DNA of 54,753 nucleotides from Paludibacteraceae bacterium (GTDB lineage: Bacteria; Bacteroidota; Bacteroidia; Bacteroidales; Paludibacteraceae), in the NCBI GenBank assembly GCA_017384225.1, contig JAFNUD010000017.1:1-54753 (forward strand). The letters run 5' to 3'. Of this stretch, positions 45,301 to 54,657 are shown piece by piece (the stretch's first letter is position 1; every line of letters starts with the position of its first letter). Below the pieces are notes generated by a model. The model was not told the origin of the DNA. It ran no database searches and saw only the letters and a program-made list of their open reading frames with translations. The translations under genes and the position numbers were made by a program.

Positions 45301-45672
45301 CACATTCTCATAGATAGCAGCCCACTTGGCAACGATATCGGGATTGCCTATGGTGGTACGGTTGGCAACTTCGTCGCCAGAGGCTGTTTTTTCTACATAC
45401 TTCCAATCAGGTCCACAAATATATTTATATCCTTCGGAAGCACTTATTTCGGCAGCGGTGATACCTGCTACAGTTATGGTGAATTGGTCTTTTCCTGTCA
45501 CTTTGTTCATAGGGATGGCTGTGCCAGCAGACCAAGAACTGAGTTGTGGCAATCCGCCCACTACATAGCAATATTTCGTGCCAGTAGGTACATTTACGGT
45601 GAATGTGACATCTGCAAAAAGTATGGACATACTACTTGCAAGACCGAAAATCATGGTAAAAATCTTTTTCAT
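42376..45672 (-). CDS. Secreted esterase-fold/PHP-domain fusion protein with T9SS type A tail (1098 aa)
   Basis: Signal peptide at 1-20. About 21-115 looks like a starch-binding (CBM20-like) or related sandwich (VPTGTKYCYVVGGLPQLSSW). About 120-380 is an esterase D/Fes-type alpha/beta hydrolase (YNVTYIFGRHQRYRD, IMGADVAGLFAFYASIKYP, FSPAFWYNS), but the nucleophile Ser of G-x-S-x-G is Asp261, while a His near 350 (GEHDDRTWG) is kept. About 685-960 is a PHP metal-dependent phosphoesterase domain with intact ligands: NFHTHTTQS, LALTDHDYNPYP, VPGNELS, INHPGQY and GYSGDDTHN. The tail (LYPNPASAYLSVF, GMYIVQAGTRVGKFFKE) is a classic T9SS signal. The substrate is unknown; the esterase part may be inactive or a binding domain. 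Confidence 0.87.
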   Translation of the reverse strand: MKKIFTMIFGLASSMSILFADVTFTVNVPTGTKYCYVVGGLPQLSSWSAGTAIPMNKVTGKDQFTITVAGITAAEISASEGYKYICGPDWKYVEKTASGDEVANRTTIGNPDIVAKWAAIYENVGITENWTIAGKQYPVQILLPSNYDSSKEYNVTYIFGRHQRYRDAGSDTEMGDRILYSDSWGVAERVAELEKQGKQPGFIVVIYAQLPEFTPWANYEFAGTGQADAFLKSFVEDFKPAFEQKYTISSKESACTIMGADVAGLFAFYASIKYPTLFGRCVMFSPAFWYNSAEMRDFIEQTTPTHTNTFFLFVQTSADTEWTTKEIAYYYNWINNNASFAHVYEIEGEHDDRTWGTMFATTLFDIPIELPTTMPKRVQSSATDYTANTWYFMKGEGTTTLTCEGTPTQKGSFYKDGKTPTVAQILVKEIPVDNKKYSYYWNLNSSSQCDGELLMASPKDIGFKNTRSTTSWQRVAVFADGTYEQSAASSSNFTANGVKMTVGSNYEVSAEVSLTDSKTISVHYGSVNSGSDMGELVNTTVSDNCLKAKVVYSYLTNKLTITETAWGSSDIDLEYFKVEPAVVHPGTPVKMSVKIANRNGYNVSFRMNHNNQSSSAITLSKGSNGEEYYTISSPESGIYGFYLDIELKGTTTRAHRMVFVKVVEGQTITPVIYKNPYEEIDWANIYQYKSNFHTHTTQSNDAIDEFTTANVVDKYHAAGYKILALTDHDYNPYPWQLFPQYMSGVPARDPDTLGMLAVPGNELSKDNTNSWSERTGGQFNHHNDFFTGRQGQEFASLQESYAYTYALGGMQIINHPGQYWSIDNTYSETQKDGPGWHATNFKTFPSLVGLEVYNQGDRRANDRVLWDQILQRTMPERNVFGYSGDDTHNNEQLFRNYNYMLMEDLTTDELKDAMRKGESYFCYEPKGSGEGKAPRIRAINVDENSKTITIEADGLVHWIYATDKTSNAASSARSTVVGIGNTFCYDGYQGSYIRAYITNMYGETCTQPISFKDEKETSVENIATPLTLMLYPNPASAYLSVFMNEAQVGEDIVVYDLHGQAVMTTTIEGVLTTLPVQALSAGMYIVQAGTRVGKFFKE

Positions 45673-45736
45673 GCGTGTAGTTTTTGATGAGTGATTAAAA
45701 TCTTGGAATTATAAATATGCATAAGCTATCTGCCTG

Positions 45737-45768
45737 CAAAATTACAACATTTTTTTGAATTGTGCAAG
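45737..45768 (-). promoter_or_regulatory. Promoter of the esterase/PHP fusion gene
   Basis: On the minus strand: CTTG (45765-45768), 20 nt, TAATTTTG (45737-45744). The -7 box equals that of the two giant surface-protein genes, but no alternating tract lies upstream. Confidence 0.82.
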
Positions 45769-45803
45769 AAATGTAAGAAAAAGAGGCTGTAAAGAACGTG
45801 TAA

Positions 45804-45835
45804 TTTGTGTATGTGAGATTTTTTTTGTACCTTTG
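45804..45835 (+). promoter_or_regulatory. Promoter of ruvA
   Basis: TTTG at 45804-45807, 20 nt, TACCTTTG at 45828-45835. The leader to the ATG is about 50 nt and A-rich. Confidence 0.88.
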
Positions 45836-45894
45836 CGCGTTTTTGTATAATCTTAGATTATAAAGACAGATTGAAGATAGAAATAAAGTAGATT

Positions 45895-46527
45895 ATGATA
45901 GAATATATAAAAGGAAATTTGACGGATCTGACTCCTACTTATGCTGTGATTGAAGCAGCAGGAGTAGGGTATGCTGTTAATATAGCTCTCCCCAGTTATT
46001 CTGCATTGGTGGGAAAAGAAAATTCGGAAACAAAACTATTCGTAACAGAAATTATTCGTGAAGATACGCACGATTTGTATGGTTTCTTTACACGCGGTGA
46101 ACGCGAGTTGTTTCTTATGCTGATGACCGTTAGCGGTATCGGTGCCAACACTGCACGTATGATTATGTCTGCTTACACGGCAGTTGAGATACGGCAGATT
46201 ATTGCCACTGGCAACGCGCGCGCCCTGTCGCAAGTGAAAGGATTGGGACCAAAAACAGCACAACGCATTATTGTAGATCTAAAAGATAAAGTGCTGAAGG
46301 TGGATCTTGACTCGCATGCAGGTTCGGGTGGTATGGAGAATGCTGCAAACGGCTACAGTTTAGAGATTAAAGGTGCAGATAACGAGGTGAAACAAGAATC
46401 TATAAGTGCGCTGACAATGCTCGGCTTTGCGGCTGCAGCAAGCGGAAAAGTGGTGGATAAGATATTAACCGCAGAGCCCAATGCAAGCGTAGAGCAAGTG
46501 ATAAGGCAAGCCTTGAAGATGCTGTGA
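45895..46527 (+). CDS. ruvA: Holliday junction branch migration protein RuvA
   Basis: A 210-aa protein: an OB-fold N-terminal domain (MIEYIKGNLTDL, VIEAAGVGYAVNI, DLYGFFTRGERELF), two helix-hairpin-helix motifs (VSGIGANTARMIM and VKGLGPKTAQRII), and the small C-terminal domain that contacts RuvB (ESISALTMLGFAAAASGKVV). RuvA tetramers hold Holliday junctions open for the RuvB motor. ruvB is not in the window. sprA starts 71 nt downstream. Confidence 0.97.
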   Translation: MIEYIKGNLTDLTPTYAVIEAAGVGYAVNIALPSYSALVGKENSETKLFVTEIIREDTHDLYGFFTRGERELFLMLMTVSGIGANTARMIMSAYTAVEIRQIIATGNARALSQVKGLGPKTAQRIIVDLKDKVLKVDLDSHAGSGGMENAANGYSLEIKGADNEVKQESISALTMLGFAAAASGKVVDKILTAEPNASVEQVIRQALKML

Positions 46528-46598
46528 GTTTTTTTTGGCAGAGATTTAGGATTTTAGATGTTTAGAGTGTAAAATTAAAGTGTAAAAGAAAAGATATA

Positions 46599-49500
46599 GT
46601 GAAAAAACTGATTATTATATTGTTGATGATTGTTCCACTGGTAGTATGGTCGCAAGAAGAGCTGGATTCTATGCAGATGGTGGTGGACACTGCTATCATG
46701 GCGCCATTGCAGGTGAAGAATGTGGGAGTGGATAATTACGAAGACTTGACACGCGTGCATAGTAGTTTGGATTTGCAAGATCCTGACAATGTGAATACTA
46801 CCATAGAATACGATCCTGTGACAGGAAATTATGTGGTGCGTACCCGCATGGGAGATGTAGAAATAACGACCCCATATATGATGACCGAAGCAGAATATCG
46901 ATCGTATTCGGAGATGCAAGAGATGGGCAAGTTTTGGCAAAGCAAGATAGGAGAGGTAGAGCACAACAACGAAACTAAATTTGATATTACCGATATGAAG
47001 TTTAATATCGGTCCTGCAGATAAGGTGTTTGGTCCTGGCGGTGTGCAAGTGAAGCTGCAAGGTTCGGCAGAATTGCTTTTTGGTTTTAAGCATCAGTTTA
47101 TAGATAATCCATCGCTGACTCAACGTTCGCGCAACAATAATATCTTTGATTTCGACGAGAAAATTCAGTTGAGTGTAAATGGTAAGGTGGGTGAAAAGTT
47201 GAACTTCAATATGAGTTACAACACGGAAGCGTCGTTTAGTTTTGATCAACAAAACCTGAAGCTCAACTTTAAGGGCCAAGAGGATGATATTATTCAGTCG
47301 TTGGAAGCTGGTAATGTGTCCATGACGCTGAATAATAGTTTGATACGTGGAAGTAGCGCACTGTTTGGTGTGAAGACCGACTTGAAGTTTGGCAAACTGC
47401 GTGTGCAAGCATTGGTATCGCAGCAGAACTCGGAGAGTCAGACGGTCAGCAGCAAGGGTGGTGCCCAGACAACCACTTTTGAGGTGTCAATTGATAGTTA
47501 CGACGAGAATCGTCACTTCTTCCTGAGTTACTATTTCCGCGATAATTATGAGCAGGCCATGAAAGCCTTGCCCTATATAGCGAGCGGTGTGACGATTAAT
47601 CGTATTGAGGTGTGGGTAACTAATAAGCGTGCGAACTATGATGAGGCACGTAATATCATAGCACTCACAGACTTGGGTGAGTATGATGTGGCACATATCC
47701 AAGATGCACAATGGGTGGCAGCAGCGGGTGCGCGTACTCCATATAACAAAGCCAATACGCTGTACGAGACATTGACTTCGGATATTGCAGTTCGTGATAT
47801 TCAGCAGGTGAGCAGCGTGATGCAAGGTATAGTAGGAATGGATGTGGGAGAAGACTACGAAAAGATAGAGTCGGCGCGATTGTTGAGCAGTAGTGAATAT
47901 ACGCTGAATGCTGCGTTAGGATATATATCCCTCAAGTCAGCTTTGAATCAGGATGAAGTGTTGGCTGTGGCATACGAATATACCTATGCAGGACAAGTGT
48001 ATCAGGTGGGTGAGTTTTCGACCGATGCAGGTGAGTCACTAAAAGCCCCTAATGCATTACTGCTGAAAATGCTGAAAAGTAGTAACAATGCGCCAGTTGC
48101 AAAGAACAAAGGCACATGGGACTTGATGATGAAGAACGTCTATTCTATCGGTGCTAGTCAGATGAGCAGCGATAAGTTTGAGCTATTTGTGCAATACCGC
48201 AATGATTCTGTGGGTACAGATATGCAATACCTGATGGAGGGTGCGATCAAAGGTAAGCAACTGATTCGCGTGATGGGGCTTGATCGTTTGGATTCACGCA
48301 ACAACTCTTCGCCAGATGGACGCTTCGACTATGTGGAAGGATATACAGCCATGTCATCTTCAGGACGAATCATCTTCCCCGTCTTGGAACCTTTCGGAAG
48401 TCACTTGGCACGAGAGATAGCCGACCCTATATTGGCGGAGAAATACGTATTTCAAGAATTGTACGATTCAACACTAGTAAGTGCGCAAGAATACACAGAG
48501 AAAAATAAATTCACCTTGGTGGGTAAATATCAAGGTTCGTCGGGCAATGAGATTCGACTAAATGCCATGAATATTCCTCGCGGAAGTGTAGTAGTTACCG
48601 CAGGCGGTGCTACCTTGGTGGAGAATGTGGATTATACGGTGGACTATACGATGGGAACGGTAACGATTCTTAATCAGTCAATCTTGGAGTCAGGAACGAA
48701 TGTGGATGTTAAGTTGGAGAATCAAGCGTTGTTCTCGATGCAGCGTAAATCGCTATTTGGTGCGCATTTGGAGTATGAATTTAATAAGGACTTGACGGTT
48801 GGTGGTACAATCATGCACATGAATGAGCGACCTCTGACTACCAAAGTGAATACAGGTAGCGAACCATTGGCAAATACCGTGTGGGGAGTGAATGTCAATT
48901 GGAAAACAGAAATGCAATGGTTGACTCTGTTGATTGACAAAGTTCCATGGATCAATGCTACCGCCCCCTCTACTTTCCAGATCAATGCAGAGTTTGCACA
49001 TTTAATCCCTGGACATACAAAAGAGGTAGGACAAGTGGGAACCGCCTATGTAGATGACTTCGAGGCAACGAAAACGAATATCGATATTCACTATCCTAGT
49101 TATTGGCGATTGGCCTCTACGCCAAGTATGGATAGATACCCAGAACATTCGTTGAGCAATGATGTAGCGTATAATAAGAATCGTGCGCTATTGGCATGGT
49201 ACACGGTGGATCCTATCTTTGGAAAGTCGTCAAGCAACACACCAAAGCATATAAAAGATGATGTGAACCTGATGTGTGATCATCGTACACGTACCGTGTA
49301 TGAGCAAGAAGTATATCCCAATAAGCAGGTGATGGCCAATGCGGATACACGTTTGTCGGTGTTGAACCTGAGCTTCTATCCCGAAGAACGTGGACCATAT
49401 AACATCGTAGCAGATGAGATAGGCGTGGATGGCAAACTGACTAATCCACAAGACCGTTGGGGTGGTATCATGCGCAAATTAGATAATACCGATTTTGAAA

Positions 49501-52500
49501 AAGCCAATATCGAGTATATAGAATTTTGGATGATGGATCCATTCTTGACTAATCCAGATGTAGGGTTTGAGGGTGGTGACTTATACATCGACTTAGGTGA
49601 TGTTAGTGAGGATATTTTGCGTGACGGCAAGAAGAGTTTTGAGCATGGTTTGCCATTGAATGAAAGTGATGAAACAGTGGTAGATAATACCGTATGGGGA
49701 CGTTCGCCACGAACTACTAGCACTGTGGTAGCTTTTGCTAATGAGGCGGGTGCTCGCGCGAAACAGGATGTGGGATTGAATGGTTTGAGTACAGAGCAAG
49801 AGTGGCTGTTTGAATATGGAGGAAGCAAACCTTATGCGGACTATGTGGCAGCATTGCGTGCAAAAGTAGATCCTGTAGTATTGGAGTTGTGGAAAGAAGA
49901 TATATTCTCTCCATTGAATGACCCTGCTGGTGATAACTATCACTATTATCGTGGTGATGATTATGATGCCAGTGAGACTCCGATTTTGCAACGATACAAG
50001 CGATATAATGGAACGGAAGGTAACTCTCCTGAAGCAAAAGATAATGAACCATATGGAACAGCGTCTTCGTTGCAACCTGATATTGAAGATATCAATAACG
50101 ATAACACCTTGAATGACGGCGAGAGATTCTATCGCTATCGCATATCATTGCGTAGAGAGGATATGTTGCGCGTGGGACAACAGCATATTGCCAGCATTAT
50201 GGAAACGAATGTGAAGTTGCGTAATGATGAGATAGCAACAGTGAAGTGGTATCAGTTTAAGATTCCATTGAAAGGTGATAGTTCGATGGTGCAGAAAGTG
50301 GGAAATATTCGTAATTTCAAGTCTATTCGCTTTGCACGTATCTTTATGACCAATTTCAAGCAAGAGACCCATATTCGTTTGGCGTCGTTGGACTTGGTAC
50401 GTGGCGAATGGCGGAATTATACGAAAGGTTTGTATCAAGATGTGGCAAGTAATCAGTATAATATTGCAAATCCTTATACATCGAATGGAACTTTAGATGT
50501 GCAAGCAGTCAATATAGAGGAAAACTCTACGCGTACGCCAGTCAATTATGTGTTGCCTCCAGGAGTGTCCCGTCAGACCGACCCTGGTCAAGCACAATTG
50601 ATAGCACAGAACGAACAGGCAATGGTGTTGAAAGTGAATTATTTGGCACCTAAAGATGCGCGTGCGGTGTATAAGAACGTGACTTATGATATGCGTCAGT
50701 ATAAGCGTTTGCAGATGTTTGTGCACGCAGAATGTATGCCAGATTTCGAAGAGATACAAGATAAAGACTTGACCTGCTTCATTCGATTGGGCTCAGACTT
50801 GAAAAACAATTATTACGAATATGAAATACCGCTCAATTTGACACCCGAAGGATTGTATAACAATGATAGTCCCGAAGATAGGTTGAAAGTTTGGCTGAAA
50901 GAGAATACATTTGATTTCCCATTGAGCGTATTTACCGATGCAAAGACTGCCCGCAATAAGGCAAAACGAGCAGGTAATACCAATGTAGGTAATACTATTC
51001 CATATGAGGTGTATGACCCAGAGAAGTTGGATAATAAGATTACCATAATGGGTAATCCTACATTAGAAGATGTGCAAGCTATCATGATAGGTGTGCGCAA
51101 TAATACGAATCGAGACGTGAGCGGCGAGATTTGGGTCAATGAGTTGCGACTTAGCGAATTTAATGAGCAAGGCGGTGTGGCAGCAATGGCTAATGCAGCA
51201 CTGAGCATTAGCGACATAGCGCAGGTGAATGTGGCAGGACGATTGGAAACCGCAGGATATGGTTCGATAGAGTCAAGCGTATTGGATAGAAATATGGATA
51301 ATATGTATCAGTTGTCTATGAGTGCAGCATTAGAAGCTGGACGTTTGTTCCCAGAGAAAGCTAAGTTGCAAATACCACTATACGTATCCTATACGAATGA
51401 AACCTTATCGCCAAAGTATGATCCGCTGGATACGGATATACAACTATCAGAAAGCCTTGAGAATTACGAAACAAAAGAGCAACGTGATTCTATCACAGAA
51501 ATGGCTAATACGGTACAAGAATCTACAAGCTTCTCGGTAACTAATATGAAATTGGATATTCATTCAAAGAAGCAAAATATGTTCTATGACCCAGCCAACT
51601 TCTCTATATCTGCAAGTTATAATAAGCAAGTTCAACATACACCAGAGATAGAACAAGATATTGTGACCGACCAAAAAGGTTCGTTCAATTACTCCTTTAA
51701 CTTCAACCCAAAGCCATGGGAGCCTTTCAAAAATGTCAAAGGCGTGGATAAGGTGAAGTTCCTCAAGGAAATGAACTTCTTCTATCTGCCTCAATCTTGG
51801 GCGTTTAATACCAATATGCATCGTACCTATACCCATATGAAGATGCGCGATTTTAGTGTGGAGGCTACAGGAAATGAGAATATGGACTTAACCTTCTCAA
51901 AAGATTTTACGTGGGATAGAAACTTTGACTTTAAGTATGATTTGACAAAGAATATGAAGTTTACATTCCAAACTGCAATGAACTCAACCGTGGATGAAGG
52001 ATATTATACTCCAGAGATTATTCGTGATTATGCATTCACGAATGATTACTACGAGGCATGGAAAGATACCATCCAACGCAGTTTGGCTACATGGGGTAAT
52101 CCATATACGTATCAACAGTTGTTCTCTGCTTCGTGGAATGTGCCATTCAATCGTATTCCATATTTGGAGGCGATAACGGCTAATGGTTCGTATAATGCCA
52201 CCTATAATTGGAATCGTACGGTGCAGTCTTCATCATCGGAAACTGCTAACTTGGGTAATGTGGTAAGCAGTACACGTGCTTGGCAAGTGGATGGTGGTTT
52301 GAACTTTGAAACACTATACGGCAAATCGAAATACTGGAAACAACTATCACAACGATTTAACCAACGTGCGCGTCGTCGTCCTTTCCGTACAAAGACCTAT
52401 AACGAAACAGTCACCCTGGTAGCAGGTGAGGCAAAAGAGATTACTCACAAGTTAGGTAGCGAGGCAGTCGAAGTGAGCGCAGTGACCGAAAAAGGCAAGC

Positions 52501-54053
52501 CTGTTCGCCTAAAAGTGACATCTACTTCTTCTACTCAAGTGACAGTGACAGCGAGAGAGAGTTTAGAGAATGTACAATTGACGGTGAAGACTGTTGATAC
52601 CAACAAACGTTCAGCGGCAGAGCAAGTGATGGATCTGGCCGCATACTTCGGAACGATGCTCCGCAAAGTGCAAGTGACATATCGCAACACGAATTCTATC
52701 ACGTTGCCAGGATTCGCTCCGAAAGCAGGATTTATGGGACAGAGCAAGAGCAATGACCTATATGCCCCAGGATTTGATTTTGCTTTTGGATTCTTTGATG
52801 ATAATTTTGTGCAGAAAGCAAAAGAGAATGGTTGGCTCTCTGGTGACACGACTGTAGTGCAACCCGCATCGCGCAGTGTGACCAATGATTTTGATGTGAA
52901 AGTATCATTGGAACCTTTGCCTGGATTCAAGATACAACTCAATGGTAAACGATATGCAGCGGAGTCTTCGTCGATTATCTATTCTTTTGATCAATTACAA
53001 GAGAATATGACTGGCTCGTTCAATATTACGCAAATAGCAATCGGTACAGCCTTCCAACGTATTGGAACAGCAGATGAGAACTTTGCTTCGACAGTTTTTG
53101 ATCAGTTCCTGACCAATAGAGATATTTTTGCAGATCGCGTACAAGGACAGTATAAAGATTTGAGGTATCCTGAAACAGGCTTTATCCCAGCTTCGTTGCG
53201 CGGTAAGAAATATGATCGTAAGTATGGTGCTGTGGGCAATAATACGGCTGATGTATTGGTGCCAGCCTTCTTAGCTGCTTATACAGGACGCGATGCATAT
53301 AGCATGAAGATGAATCCGTTTATGAGTCTGCTGCAGGTGTTGCCTAACTGGTCGGTGACTTTTGATGGCTTGGGCAAGTTGCCATGGATGCGTGACCACT
53401 TTAAGTCGGTGAACCTAACGCATGCATACACCTGTAAGTACGCTATAGGTAGTTATTCTAGTTACTCCACTTGGACGCCAGCATTGGAATTGAATAATAA
53501 ACAAGTGGGCTTTATTCGTGATGTGGAAACAGATAATCCGATTCCATCTTCGGCATATGACATTGCATCTGTGAACTTGTCAGAAAGTTTCTCTCCTTTG
53601 ATCGGTGTAAATGTGACGATGAAAAATTCCTTGTCGGCTAAGGCAGAGTATCGCAAACAGAGAAATATCTCACTCAATGTAACCTCTGTGCAAATTAGCG
53701 AGGGACATACTGACGAATTTGTGATAGGTGCAGGATATACAATTAAAGATTTGAACTTTATTGCGAAGACGGGCAGTGGTCAAAAGAAAGTGAGCAATGA
53801 TTTGAAATTGAATGTGGATGTGAGCTACAAGAATATTAAGACTCTTCTTCGTAAGGTGGAAGAGAATATCACGCAAGCAAGTTCGGGCAATAAAGTGTTT
53901 GGTATCAAAGTGAGTGCAGACTATGTGTTGTCACAGAAGATCAATCTTCAACTCTTCTATGACCATCAAGGTACAACTCCGCTTATCTCGTCTTCTTATC
54001 CTACTAAAGCAGATAATTTTGGTATCAATATCAAATTGATGCTGACAAGATGA
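46599..54053 (+). CDS. sprA: T9SS outer-membrane translocon SprA (Sov)
   Basis: A 2484-aa protein, in the size range of SprA/Sov (about 2,300-2,500). It has a signal peptide (LIIILLMIVPLVVWSQ) and then repeated blocks typical of the family, such as FGPGGVQVKLQGSAELLFGF, EKIQLSVNGKVGEKLNFNMS, IQSLEAGNVSMTLNNSLIRG, FEATKTNIDIHYPSYWRLAS and SGEIWVNELRLSEFNEQGG. SprA forms the very large 36-strand beta-barrel through which T9SS cargo crosses the outer membrane. The start is GTG (46599), since no ATG gives a signal peptide. No T9SS-specific neighbours (por genes) are present here, but likely cargo genes are. Confidence 0.96.
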   Translation: MKKLIIILLMIVPLVVWSQEELDSMQMVVDTAIMAPLQVKNVGVDNYEDLTRVHSSLDLQDPDNVNTTIEYDPVTGNYVVRTRMGDVEITTPYMMTEAEYRSYSEMQEMGKFWQSKIGEVEHNNETKFDITDMKFNIGPADKVFGPGGVQVKLQGSAELLFGFKHQFIDNPSLTQRSRNNNIFDFDEKIQLSVNGKVGEKLNFNMSYNTEASFSFDQQNLKLNFKGQEDDIIQSLEAGNVSMTLNNSLIRGSSALFGVKTDLKFGKLRVQALVSQQNSESQTVSSKGGAQTTTFEVSIDSYDENRHFFLSYYFRDNYEQAMKALPYIASGVTINRIEVWVTNKRANYDEARNIIALTDLGEYDVAHIQDAQWVAAAGARTPYNKANTLYETLTSDIAVRDIQQVSSVMQGIVGMDVGEDYEKIESARLLSSSEYTLNAALGYISLKSALNQDEVLAVAYEYTYAGQVYQVGEFSTDAGESLKAPNALLLKMLKSSNNAPVAKNKGTWDLMMKNVYSIGASQMSSDKFELFVQYRNDSVGTDMQYLMEGAIKGKQLIRVMGLDRLDSRNNSSPDGRFDYVEGYTAMSSSGRIIFPVLEPFGSHLAREIADPILAEKYVFQELYDSTLVSAQEYTEKNKFTLVGKYQGSSGNEIRLNAMNIPRGSVVVTAGGATLVENVDYTVDYTMGTVTILNQSILESGTNVDVKLENQALFSMQRKSLFGAHLEYEFNKDLTVGGTIMHMNERPLTTKVNTGSEPLANTVWGVNVNWKTEMQWLTLLIDKVPWINATAPSTFQINAEFAHLIPGHTKEVGQVGTAYVDDFEATKTNIDIHYPSYWRLASTPSMDRYPEHSLSNDVAYNKNRALLAWYTVDPIFGKSSSNTPKHIKDDVNLMCDHRTRTVYEQEVYPNKQVMANADTRLSVLNLSFYPEERGPYNIVADEIGVDGKLTNPQDRWGGIMRKLDNTDFEKANIEYIEFWMMDPFLTNPDVGFEGGDLYIDLGDVSEDILRDGKKSFEHGLPLNESDETVVDNTVWGRSPRTTSTVVAFANEAGARAKQDVGLNGLSTEQEWLFEYGGSKPYADYVAALRAKVDPVVLELWKEDIFSPLNDPAGDNYHYYRGDDYDASETPILQRYKRYNGTEGNSPEAKDNEPYGTASSLQPDIEDINNDNTLNDGERFYRYRISLRREDMLRVGQQHIASIMETNVKLRNDEIATVKWYQFKIPLKGDSSMVQKVGNIRNFKSIRFARIFMTNFKQETHIRLASLDLVRGEWRNYTKGLYQDVASNQYNIANPYTSNGTLDVQAVNIEENSTRTPVNYVLPPGVSRQTDPGQAQLIAQNEQAMVLKVNYLAPKDARAVYKNVTYDMRQYKRLQMFVHAECMPDFEEIQDKDLTCFIRLGSDLKNNYYEYEIPLNLTPEGLYNNDSPEDRLKVWLKENTFDFPLSVFTDAKTARNKAKRAGNTNVGNTIPYEVYDPEKLDNKITIMGNPTLEDVQAIMIGVRNNTNRDVSGEIWVNELRLSEFNEQGGVAAMANAALSISDIAQVNVAGRLETAGYGSIESSVLDRNMDNMYQLSMSAALEAGRLFPEKAKLQIPLYVSYTNETLSPKYDPLDTDIQLSESLENYETKEQRDSITEMANTVQESTSFSVTNMKLDIHSKKQNMFYDPANFSISASYNKQVQHTPEIEQDIVTDQKGSFNYSFNFNPKPWEPFKNVKGVDKVKFLKEMNFFYLPQSWAFNTNMHRTYTHMKMRDFSVEATGNENMDLTFSKDFTWDRNFDFKYDLTKNMKFTFQTAMNSTVDEGYYTPEIIRDYAFTNDYYEAWKDTIQRSLATWGNPYTYQQLFSASWNVPFNRIPYLEAITANGSYNATYNWNRTVQSSSSETANLGNVVSSTRAWQVDGGLNFETLYGKSKYWKQLSQRFNQRARRRPFRTKTYNETVTLVAGEAKEITHKLGSEAVEVSAVTEKGKPVRLKVTSTSSTQVTVTARESLENVQLTVKTVDTNKRSAAEQVMDLAAYFGTMLRKVQVTYRNTNSITLPGFAPKAGFMGQSKSNDLYAPGFDFAFGFFDDNFVQKAKENGWLSGDTTVVQPASRSVTNDFDVKVSLEPLPGFKIQLNGKRYAAESSSIIYSFDQLQENMTGSFNITQIAIGTAFQRIGTADENFASTVFDQFLTNRDIFADRVQGQYKDLRYPETGFIPASLRGKKYDRKYGAVGNNTADVLVPAFLAAYTGRDAYSMKMNPFMSLLQVLPNWSVTFDGLGKLPWMRDHFKSVNLTHAYTCKYAIGSYSSYSTWTPALELNNKQVGFIRDVETDNPIPSSAYDIASVNLSESFSPLIGVNVTMKNSLSAKAEYRKQRNISLNVTSVQISEGHTDEFVIGAGYTIKDLNFIAKTGSGQKKVSNDLKLNVDVSYKNIKTLLRKVEENITQASSGNKVFGIKVSADYVLSQKINLQLFYDHQGTTPLISSSYPTKADNFGINIKLMLTR

Positions 54054-54065
54054 TAGGTAATTAAG

Positions 54066-54554
54066 ATGTTTAGAGTTGGTATCATTGGTCCAGAGTCCAC
54101 AGGCAAAAGTACGTTGTCGAAATACTTAGCAAGTCGCTATAGGGGATTGTTGGTGGAAGAATATGCGCGCACATATTTAGAGGAGCGCGCGCATGCGTGC
54201 GGTAGCACGTATGCGTATGCGCGCGAGGACGTGCTGAAAATAGCACAATGGCAAGTAGAGCAACTGCGAGGGATGGATGATGGTGATACGGTCGTATTTT
54301 TTGACACTGAATTGATTATAACTAAAGTGTGGTTGCTGCATAAATATGGCGAGTGTCCCACATTCATAGAGGAAGCATTGCGCAACTATCCAATGGATGT
54401 ATATTTGTTGTGTTATCCAGATTTGCCGTGGCAACCAGATCCTGTAAGGGAAAATCCGAATATACGTGAGTACTTGTTTGATTGGTACGAACGCGAGGTG
54501 CAAGCATTGGACGTTCCATATTATATCATTCGACATGCGTCGGAAAATGTATAA
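54066..54554 (+). CDS. NadR-type nicotinamide riboside kinase-like ATPase
   Basis: A 162-aa P-loop kinase: GIIGPESTGKSTLSKYLA (Walker A, about 5-22), EEYARTYLEER, FFDTELIITKVW (Walker B-like), LLCYPDLPWQPDPVRENP and a C-terminal YYIIRH. This matches the kinase half of NadR, which phosphorylates nicotinamide riboside in NAD+ salvage; no adenylyltransferase domain is fused. About residues 33-55 are encoded by unusual alternating purine-pyrimidine DNA and may include a short insertion (HACGSTYAYAR). The start codon is 12 nt after the sprA stop, so the two are likely co-transcribed. Confidence 0.87.
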   Translation: MFRVGIIGPESTGKSTLSKYLASRYRGLLVEEYARTYLEERAHACGSTYAYAREDVLKIAQWQVEQLRGMDDGDTVVFFDTELIITKVWLLHKYGECPTFIEEALRNYPMDVYLLCYPDLPWQPDPVRENPNIREYLFDWYEREVQALDVPYYIIRHASENV

Positions 54555-54620
54555 TTTTGCTTACTAAATGATACAAAATAAGGAAAATAGTGTATTTTTT
54601 TGCACTTTTTTACGAAAATA

Positions 54621-54652
54621 TTTGGTCGTGTCAAAAAAAAGCAGTACCTTTG
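54621..54652 (+). promoter_or_regulatory. Promoter of tRNA-Arg
   Basis: TTTG at 54621-54624, 20 nt, TACCTTTG at 54645-54652. TGCACTTTTTT lies just upstream at 54601-54611. Confidence 0.88.
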
Positions 54653-54657
54653 CACCC

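Noticed and set aside
46575..47408. Long open frame on the minus strand opposite the start of sprA
   Set aside because: It has no recognisable motif, its composition (very rich in His, Ile and Leu) reflects the antisense of sprA, and sprA is certain.
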